From Rubrobacter sp. (GTDB lineage Bacteria > Actinomycetota > Rubrobacteria > Rubrobacterales > Rubrobacteraceae): a stretch of 8,526 nucleotides of DNA. Both the position numbers and the translations under genes were made by a program. Every line of letters begins with the position of its first letter. The first letter of the stretch is position 1. Shown here piece by piece: positions 1 to 4,156 of this stretch. The notes below the pieces were generated by a model. It ran no database searches, was not told the origin of the DNA, and was given only the letters and a program-made list of their open reading frames with translations. The stretch is from contig JADDPV010000021.1 in the NCBI GenBank assembly GCA_016781705.1, positions 1-8,526 on the forward strand, given 5' to 3'.

Positions 1-1047
1 CTAGGAGTTCTTGGACGAGCTTGGGATGGGTGCCCTGCGAGAGCAAGAGCGTGGCGCACGTATGGCGGAGATCGTGGAAGCAAATGTCGGGCAGCTTCGC
101 CCGCTTGAGCAGGGGTTTGAAGGAGCGGTTGCGCAGGTTGGAGGGGTTTATCATGGTACCGGTCTCCGTGGCGAAGACGAGGCCGCCGGGCTGGTAGAGG
201 GTGCCCATGCGCTCCATCTCCTCCATCTGACACTCCAGATGGCTTCTCAGGGCGTCCCAGGCGGCGCGCGGGTTAGCCGGACGCTCCGGCGGCTCTTTGC
301 GGTCTTGAGGTCGCCCAGGACCGTCTTGCCGCCCTCCCTGACGAGGGCGCGCTTCAAGCGCAAGACGCCGCGCTCCAAGTCCACGTCCTCCCACTTGAGG
401 CCCAATAGCTCGCCCTCCCTCATGCCGGTGTGGACGGCCAGCACGTAGAGGGCTTCGAGCCGGTCGCCGACTTCATGGGCTGCGTCCAGCAGCCTGCGTG
501 CCGCCTCGGGGGACAGCGCCCGCATCTCCTTCCTCGGGGTCGGCCTCGGGGGCTTCACCGCGTCCGCGACGTTGCGCGGCACCAGGTGCCACTCGACGGC
601 CTGGTTGAGTGCTTTGTGCAGCACCGTGTGGCATTTGTGGACCGTGGCCGGGGCGAACCCCGAGTCTAGCCGGTCGCGGTAGAAGCCCTGCACGTGCATC
701 GCGGTCAGCTTCGAGAGCTTCTTGGCGCCCAGGACCGACGCGATGTGCTTGCGGCAGATCGCCTCGTAGCAGTCGTAAGTGCTGTCGCGCACCGAGCCGC
801 GCATGGAGCCCTTGAGCCAGCCGTCGAGGTACTCCGCCACCGTCATGTTCTCGTCGTCGAAGACGACCCCGTCCGCCCGGTCCGCGATCGCCCTCGCCAG
901 CTTGTCGCGCATCTCCGCCCGCGTCTTCCCGTAGACGGTCTTGCGCTTGGTCCCCGAAGGCGTCTCCACCATGTAGCGGGCCATCCACAGGTCCCGCTTC
1001 GGGTGCCGCGAGATCGACCCCTCCCCGTTGCCGCGCCTCTTCGTCAC
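1..1047 (-). CDS. Tyrosine recombinase / phage integrase, frameshifted and cut by the window edge
   Basis: Site-specific recombinase that would integrate and excise the element. The GTG start at 1047 follows a purine-rich GAGGAGAAGAGG. Residues 1-60 form the short N-terminal DNA-binding module common in phage integrases (GEGSISRHPKRDLWMARY). Residues about 68-155 are the SAM-like core-binding domain (MTVAEYLDGWL). The catalytic domain begins near 175 with the first catalytic Arg in HTGMREGELLGLKW (R210) and the beta-hairpin Lys in LKTAKSRR. The reading then breaks: the first frame stops at 247-249, while the conserved continuation lies in another frame (WDALRSHLE onward). It reaches the second catalytic box HDLRHTCATLLL at 62-76. 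Restoring the frame needs one added base near 257-268. The remaining His/Trp and the Tyr nucleophile lie beyond position 1. The family call is very secure; whether the gene is active is not. Confidence 0.93.
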
Positions 1048-1103
1048 GCCTCTTCTCCTCTCGACCGGCCGACGACGGTTGCCGCCGACGCACCGCCAGA
1101 CAC

Positions 1104-1129
1104 ACTATCAGCATAACCGATCAATGCAA
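1104..1129 (-). promoter_or_regulatory. Possible integrase promoter
   Basis: Read on the minus strand, TTGCAT (1129-1124) lies 16 bases before TAGTGT (1107-1102), or 14 before GATAGT (1109-1104). The spacing is acceptable but the -10 is poor. It is the best sigma-70-like pair in the 171-bp gap between the integrase and the rightward genes. Confidence 0.25.
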
Positions 1130-1140
1130 GATCACATCGG

Positions 1141-1176
1141 GAAGATCGCCGGGCGTGTTGATGGCCTGCGATCTTC
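1141..1176. repeat. Perfect 9-bp inverted repeat between integrase and rightward genes
   Basis: GAAGATCGC at 1141-1149 is matched exactly by GCGATCTTC at 1168-1176, with an 18-base spacer. A related AAGATCAC lies just to the left (about 1128-1135). The repeat overlaps the -35 region of the proposed rightward promoter, so it could be an operator. Its position beside an integrase gene also allows an arm-type integrase or excisionase site. The dyad is directly visible; the role is inferred. Confidence 0.6.
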
Positions 1177-1188
1177 TCAAGATATACT
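1158..1188 (+). promoter_or_regulatory. Candidate promoter for the 1219 gene
   Basis: TTGATG (1158-1163) and TATACT (1183-1188) are good sigma-70-like hexamers, though the 19-base spacer is long. Transcription would start near 1195, about 25 bases before the ATG at 1219. The -10 lies inside GATATACTG, a 9-mer that recurs in the repressor operator at 3883-3891. Confidence 0.45.
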
Positions 1189-1218
1189 GGACGGGCGCGG
1201 AAAGAGAGGACGATCGTG

Positions 1219-1584
1219 ATGCGGCGAGACGAGGACGCGGACAATTACATGCTGGAGCTCACCGAAGAGGAGGCTCGCGAATTCTTCGACCGGAATACCC
1301 GGCACCGCCTGGGCATAAGCGGCGAGGAGTTCTTGCGCCGTTGGGACGCGGGGGAGTACGACGACCCCGACGACCGGTCCAAGAACCCCCCGGAGGTCAT
1401 GGAAGTCGGCTTCCTCATCTCCTTGATCAGGCCGTCCCGGACATTTGACGAGGTCGCGGAGGGTGGTCGAGAGAAGTCGGAAGTAGCGGACCGGCGCACG
1501 GCCATGACGACAGCGAGGGCCTCAAGCGTAGGATCCTCGAGAGACTGGAAACGTTCAACCGTCGGGATCTGCTCACGGTGCTGA
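1219..1584 (+). CDS. Small acidic hypothetical protein; 3' end doubtful
   Basis: The start is ATG 1219, or GTG 1216 just before it, with GAGAGGA at about 1204-1210. The first 65-70 residues look genuinely coding: LELTEEEAREFFDRNT, LGISGEEFLRRWDAGEY and then an acidic DDPDDRSKN. I recall this layout from small actinobacterial proteins often found near antitoxin-type genes, but I cannot name a function. After about residue 75 (LISLIRPSRTF) the composition becomes Arg/Ser-rich and looks like out-of-frame reading. From about 1504 this frame overlaps the next gene, whose coding is clearly in another frame. Either the true stop has been lost by an indel, or one ancestral gene has been split. I see no membrane segment or signal peptide. 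Confidence 0.6.
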   Translation: MRRDEDADNYMLELTEEEAREFFDRNTRHRLGISGEEFLRRWDAGEYDDPDDRSKNPPEVMEVGFLISLIRPSRTFDEVAEGGREKSEVADRRTAMTTARASSVGSSRDWKRSTVGICSRC

Positions 1585-1745
1585 CCTTTGCCGAGGAGCT
1601 CTCCTCTCGGACCGGGCCGCCCGCCTCGGAGCCAGGGCGGGACACCCGCGTGGCGCTCTTGGAGTGCGCCGGCGCTATCCCTAAAGAGGACCTGGAGCGC
1701 ATGAGCGAGGCCGTAAAAGAAGGCTACAAGCGGGCGGACGAGTAG
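1504..1745 (+). CDS. VapB-like antitoxin-type small protein, frameshift at or near its start
   Basis: The frame that ends at TAG 1743-1745 is open from 1449 and reads SEGLKRRILERLETFNRRDL, then LLTVLTFAEELSSR and IPKEDLERMSEAVKEGYKRA. The pattern of an N-terminal helix pair, a variable middle and a closing PEDL..M..AI.EG-type helix is what I associate with small antitoxins that accompany PIN toxins. No ATG exists in this frame. An ATG at 1504 would reach it with one added base (ATG-GAC-GAC-AGC), giving about 80 residues. The alternative is the in-frame GTG at 1578, giving 55 residues and no frameshift. No toxin gene follows directly: the next two genes form their own pair. The reading frame is convincing; the family assignment is moderate. 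Confidence 0.55.
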
Positions 1746-1769
1746 GCTTGTCCGCCCCTCTTTAGGGCG
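1732..1769 (+). terminator. GC-rich hairpin with a competing alternative stem
   Basis: GGGCGGAC (1732-1739) pairs perfectly with GTCCGCCC (1750-1757) across a 10-base loop that includes the stop codon of the upstream gene. A weak tail CTCTTTA follows. The right arm can instead pair downstream, CGCCC (1753-1757) with GGGCG (1765-1769). The two stems exclude each other and sit just before the GAGGAGGT ribosome site of the toxin-antitoxin pair. This could be a simple terminator or an attenuator. Confidence 0.45.
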
Positions 1770-1788
1770 ACCGAGGAGGTACGGACCT

Positions 1789-1995
1789 TTGGGCAGGCAG
1801 ACGAAGAAGCACGGAGAAGACACGGCCGCCGCGGGTCCTTCCGCGCGGGCTCGCGAGCTTTTTGCCAGGTGGGCCGCCGAGGAGGAGGCGGGTTACGAGG
1901 GAGAGGTCTCCTGGGGGGAGTTCAAGGAGGCCCTGGACGCCGAGCGCCGCTCCCCGGAGTACCGCAAGCTGTTCCCCGACGGCGATCCATCGTAG
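1789..1995 (+). CDS. Putative antitoxin of a PIN-type toxin-antitoxin pair
   Basis: The TTG start at 1789 is chosen because a strong GAGGAGGT (1773-1780) lies 8 bases upstream. The 68-residue product has a basic, flexible N terminus (GRQTKKHGED) followed by a strongly helical, charged segment (ARELFARWAAEEEAG) and a C-terminal EALDAERRSPEYRKLFPDG. It has no cysteine pairs, membrane segment or signal peptide. Its stop is 3 bases before the GTG of the PIN gene, so the two are almost certainly translationally coupled, in the antitoxin-first order usual for type II systems. I do not recognise a named antitoxin fold: there is no obvious AbrB, RHH or Phd/YefM signature. The antitoxin role therefore rests on size, charge and linkage. 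Confidence 0.72.
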   Translation: MGRQTKKHGEDTAAAGPSARARELFARWAAEEEAGYEGEVSWGEFKEALDAERRSPEYRKLFPDGDPS

Positions 1996-1998
1996 TAG

Positions 1999-2451
1999 GT
2001 GACCCGTAGGATACTACTCGACTCGGGGCCGCTGGGCGAGGTCACCCACCCGAGGGCGGAGACGAGGGGTCCGATCAGGGGCTGGCTGACCTCCTTGCTG
2101 GACGCGGGCGCTTCCCCGACGCTGCCGGAGATCGTGGACTACGAGCACCGCAGGAAGCTGCTGCACCTGGGTGCGCCGCGCCAGATCGGGCGCCTGGACG
2201 AGTTCAAGGACGTCTTCGGCTACGCGCCTCTCTCCACGAGGGTTATGCTGAGAGCCGCCGGGCTGTGGGCGCAAGCCAGGAGGGGCGGCGCCCCTACGGC
2301 CCCCGAGGAGGCCCTGGACATAGACGTGATCCTGGCGGCGCAGGCCCTGGAGTTGGAGGAAGCGGGCGACGAGGTGATCGTCGCCACCACGAATCCTCGT
2401 CACCTCTCCCTTTTCGTGGACGCGCGTCCGTGGCAGGAGGTGGAGCCATAG
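1999..2451 (+). CDS. PIN-domain ribonuclease, VapC-like toxin
   Basis: This 150-residue protein is a PIN-domain metal-dependent RNase, a class that as toxins usually cleaves tRNA or rRNA. The acidic active-site positions are visible: D8 in ILLDSGPLGEVTHP, E44 in PTLPEIVDYEHRRKLL, D107/D109 in ALDIDVILAAQA, and a final TTNPRHLSLF with N132. The order and spacing match full-length PIN proteins. GTG 1999 is taken as the start because it lies 3 bases after the antitoxin stop and the PIN fold begins at once (TRRILLDSG). Its neighbour at 1789 is the likely inhibitor. The frame is intact, unlike several others in the window, so the toxin is probably functional if expressed. The PIN assignment is secure, the toxin role likely, the RNA target unknown. 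Confidence 0.88.
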   Translation: MTRRILLDSGPLGEVTHPRAETRGPIRGWLTSLLDAGASPTLPEIVDYEHRRKLLHLGAPRQIGRLDEFKDVFGYAPLSTRVMLRAAGLWAQARRGGAPTAPEEALDIDVILAAQALELEEAGDEVIVATTNPRHLSLFVDARPWQEVEP

Positions 2452-2505
2452 AGGTAGACCCATTCCTGAGGACATCCGATAGTAGTAGTAGCGTCGTACG
2501 GAGAA

Positions 2506-2543
2506 GCGCCAGCGGCGCAAGGGTCACCACCGGCCCCTGACCC
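2506..2543. repeat. Two tandem small hairpins after the PIN gene
   Basis: The 124-bp gap between the PIN gene and the next gene holds GCGCC-agc-GGCGC (2506-2518) and GGGTCA (2521-2526) with TGACCC (2538-2543), both perfect. No T run follows, so intrinsic termination would be weak. They could be mRNA-stabilising or operator structures. A short run of TAG triplets (about 2480-2490) lies just before them. Confidence 0.4.
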
Positions 2544-2575
2544 GCGGACCGCACCGATGAAGGAGATACTCGGAG

Positions 2576-2782
2576 ATGGTTGGGAAGCATCAACGACAAG
2601 CGGGCAAGAACCACGACCGCAGAGAGGAAGCAGAACCTAATGAGATATTGGCCGAAGGTAAGGGCGACGAACGCCGCGAGCAGCAGCCGCCCAAGGTGCC
2701 TCTACTCTCCAGGGGCAAGGATCCAACGCTCGCCGGGCGCTTCGAGGAATTGATGCACGGCTCCCCCAAAAGGGCCGACTAG
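2576..2782 (+). CDS. Small charged hypothetical protein
   Basis: ATG 2576 follows AAGGAG (2560-2565) at a 10-base spacing. The 68-residue product is very hydrophilic: KHQRQAGKNHDRREEAEPNE is a mixed-charge, probably disordered N terminus, and the C terminus PLLSRGKDPTLAGRFEELMH looks helical. It resembles the 1789 gene product in size and design (basic start, short helix at the end), so an orphan antitoxin is one possibility, but no toxin gene is attached. Its stop at 2780-2782 is only 4 bp from the stop of the converging gene at 2787. An overlapping 27-codon reading from ATG 2557 is rejected as too short. Function unknown; coding likelihood moderate. Confidence 0.55.
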   Translation: MVGKHQRQAGKNHDRREEAEPNEILAEGKGDERREQQPPKVPLLSRGKDPTLAGRFEELMHGSPKRAD

Positions 2783-2786
2783 TAGC

Positions 2787-2978
2787 TCAGAAACCGCGTT
2801 CCTCGCGCTCGGCGAGCACCGCCTCCGAGAGCATCCTCCCGACGTAGAGCTCCTGGGCCTCCTCATCCGGCACCCCCGGCAGGCTCGGCGTACTCCCTCC
2901 CGCAGGCTGGGCTTCGGCCGGAAGCTTCAACGCTTTGATCTCGTAGAGCGGTTCGGGGTCAACGTTCACGTCCGTCAT
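2787..2978 (-). CDS. 63-residue hypothetical protein, last gene of the repressor operon
   Basis: ATG 2978 is preferred over upstream in-frame starts because GGGGG lies 7 bases before it and the residues upstream overlap the preceding gene. The product begins TDVNVDPEPLYEIKALKLPA, has a Pro/Gly-rich middle, and ends in a helix EEAQELYVGRMLSEAVLAER. It has no membrane segment, cysteines or recognised motif. It lies 28 bp downstream of the winged-helix gene on the same strand, so it is most simply the third cistron of the repressor operon. Small acidic proteins in this position in phage-like elements can be anti-repressors or regulators, but nothing here shows that. Confidence 0.6.
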   Translation of the reverse strand: MTDVNVDPEPLYEIKALKLPAEAQPAGGSTPSLPGVPDEEAQELYVGRMLSEAVLAEREERGF

Positions 2979-3006
2979 TCTATAACCCCCGCCGTTCCCC
3001 GGTCGT

Positions 3007-3423
3007 TCAATTCTCCTCGACCCGCAGCTCCCCACGCTCGTGCAGGTTCAAGAGGATCGCGAACGCCGCCTGCAACGGTACACCCGAATGGTCCGCCGCC
3101 GACTCCACGCTCCAGGACCCCTCCCACTCCCGCCTCACGCTCTCCACCCACCCCGGCTCGTCCCGCTCGATGCTCGGCCTCAACGCCCGCACCGCGTCCG
3201 GATCCACCTCCGGCAGGCTCCCCGCCGCCCGCAACAGCTTCTCCCTCCACTTGAACGCCAGCGGCCTCTCCTCGTAGCCCCGCGCCTCAAGTTCCCTCGC
3301 CCTCCTCGCCTCCGGCCGCAGGTCCTCCCGCACCGCCAACACCGAAGGCTCAAAATCCCTCGCGTAGTAGCCTTCCAGACCCCCGCTGCGAAATCCCCAC
3401 TCCACGACGCGCACGTCGCTCAC
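3007..3423 (-). CDS. Hypothetical protein with probable C-terminal winged-helix motif
   Basis: GTG 3423 is taken as the start: it lies 5 bp after the stop of the repressor gene and follows GGAGG (near 3434-3438). The 138-residue protein starts SDVRVVEWGFRSGGLEGYYA, continues with charged helices (VREDLRPEARRARELEARGY), and ends with SVESAADHSGVPLQAAFAIL plus LNLHERGELRVEE. That end reads as a helix-turn-helix followed by a beta wing, i.e. a DNA-binding or partner-binding domain of the MarR/winged-helix kind. It is not an ImmA/IrrE-type protease, which often follows phage XRE repressors: no HExxH motif is present. Tight linkage to the XRE gene suggests a second regulator or co-repressor. Coding status is secure; the role is inferred. 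Confidence 0.75.
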   Translation of the reverse strand: MSDVRVVEWGFRSGGLEGYYARDFEPSVLAVREDLRPEARRARELEARGYEERPLAFKWREKLLRAAGSLPEVDPDAVRALRPSIERDEPGWVESVRREWEGSWSVESAADHSGVPLQAAFAILLNLHERGELRVEEN

Positions 3424-3428
3424 CCCTC

Positions 3429-3818
3429 TTACTCCTCCCTCCCAGATCTCTTCGTCCCCTCGCCCGGTTTTCCCCTCCGCTCGTTCTCCAGCATCCGCCG
3501 GTAGAAGCGCCTGAACGCCCTCACGTTCTCCAGCTCCTCCCGCGAGAGCTTCTGCCCGTAGGCATAAGCCACCCCGAGCTCCACCCACTCCTCCTCCGAG
3601 AGCTCGTAGAGCCTGTCCAGAAGCCCCGGCAAATCCCGCGGCGCCGCGTGCACCCCCCTCATCCAGTTGGAGACCGAGTTCTGCCGGTAGTCGTACCCCA
3701 GCTCCCGCGACTCCCTGGCGAACGCCGACTGGCTCGACCCGCGCGACCTCAAGAGCCGGTGCAGGACCTCACCGAACCACGTGTAGCCCCTGTCGCCCCC
3801 AACCCTCTCCTCGACCAT
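3429..3818 (-). CDS. XRE-family HTH repressor
   Basis: A 129-residue transcriptional regulator, probably the master repressor of the element. ATG 3818 is chosen because GAGGAGGG lies 6 bases upstream; starts further up would add a low-complexity tail and overlap the operator region. The HTH lies at about residues 14-75: WFGEVLHRLLRSRG, QSAFARESRELGY, then the recognition helix region NSVSNWMRG, and a closing LLDRLYELSEEEWVELG. The C-terminal quarter is highly charged (LENVRAFRRFYRRMLENER) and may mediate dimerisation. There is no LexA-like peptidase domain, so induction would need another route. It is first in a leftward operon and diverges from the replication operon across a palindrome at 3883-3907, the classic arrangement of an autoregulating phage-type repressor. 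Confidence 0.88.
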   Translation of the reverse strand: MVEERVGGDRGYTWFGEVLHRLLRSRGSSQSAFARESRELGYDYRQNSVSNWMRGVHAAPRDLPGLLDRLYELSEEEWVELGVAYAYGQKLSREELENVRAFRRFYRRMLENERRGKPGEGTKRSGREE

Positions 3819-3877
3819 GCCGCGCCCTCCTCGTCCCAACCTTCGAGATATTGCCCACTCTAGCATGACCATCGGTG

Positions 3878-3907
3878 TTGCTGATATACTGCTGCCATCA
3901 GTATAGC
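3878..3907 (+). promoter_or_regulatory. Candidate rightward promoter of the replication operon
   Basis: TTGCTG (3878-3883) and TATAGC (3902-3907) are 18 bases apart, and both touch the palindrome, so a bound repressor would block polymerase. Transcription would begin near 3914, giving a short leader before the GGAGGAGGGG ribosome site and the ATG at 3941. Confidence 0.4.
3883..3907. promoter_or_regulatory. Near-perfect palindrome, likely operator of the XRE repressor
   Basis: GATATACTG (3883-3891) and CAGTATAGC (3899-3907) are inverted copies matching at 8 of 9 positions, with a 7-base centre. They lie in the 122-bp gap between the repressor and the rightward replication operon. The half-site GATATACTG is repeated at 1181-1189, within the promoter of the 1219 gene. 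Binding by the neighbouring repressor is inferred from position. Confidence 0.65.
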
Positions 3908-3940
3908 GGATAAAGGGGAGGAAAGGTTGGAGGAGGGGCG

Positions 3941-4156
3941 ATGACGTTGCCCAGGACGGAGTTATTCTCGGGAGGCGCGGGCGCGTACGAGTTGGTCGCC
4001 TTCGACCTGCGGGTTCCCGGGGCTTTGTGGCGTCTGATCTCCGAGGGCTCTGCCTGGCGGGGTTGCGCGCACGTAGAGCTGCTCGGCCCGCGCCACGCCA
4101 TCCTCGTTATCCGCGCCGGCGGGGCCGCCCGGCACCGCGAGAGGAGGGCGGCATGA
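3941..4156 (+). CDS. 71-residue hypothetical protein, first gene of the replication operon
   Basis: ATG 3941 follows GGAGGAGGGG by a few bases, one of the strongest ribosome sites in the window. The product starts TLPRTELFSGGAGAYELVAF and includes ALWRLISEGSAWRG and HVELLGPRHAILVIRAGG; it may form a small alpha/beta fold. It ends with a basic tail. Its TGA overlaps the ATG of the replication protein (ATGA at 4153-4156), so translation is coupled. I do not recognise the family. Early genes at this position in phage-like elements include excisionases, but the sequence has no clear HTH and I would not call it one. Confidence 0.72.
   Translation: MTLPRTELFSGGAGAYELVAFDLRVPGALWRLISEGSAWRGCAHVELLGPRHAILVIRAGGAARHRERRAA

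Noticed and set aside
1504..1584. Programmed ribosomal frameshifting between the two small genes at 1219 and 1504
   Set aside because: No slippery heptamer or strong downstream structure is evident, and the same kind of frame break occurs in unrelated genes of the window, so an indel is the simpler explanation.
1245..1823. A 192-codon minus-strand open frame across the small rightward genes
   Set aside because: The opposite strand has well-placed ribosome sites and recognisable antitoxin-like coding; the antisense product is Ser/Arg/Pro-rich with no recognisable domain.
2480..2490. TAG triplet run as a microsatellite or phase-variable tract
   Set aside because: Only a few triplet units, outside any gene and with no promoter spacing it could clearly alter.
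2014..2520. A 168-codon minus-strand open frame over the PIN gene
   Set aside because: It is the shadow of the PIN domain, whose catalytic residues are in order on the plus strand; the antisense product is Arg/Gln-rich low-complexity sequence.
3941..4156. Calling the 71-residue protein an excisionase
   Set aside because: Size and position fit, but there is no recognisable winged-helix or MerR-like HTH, so the name would be a guess.
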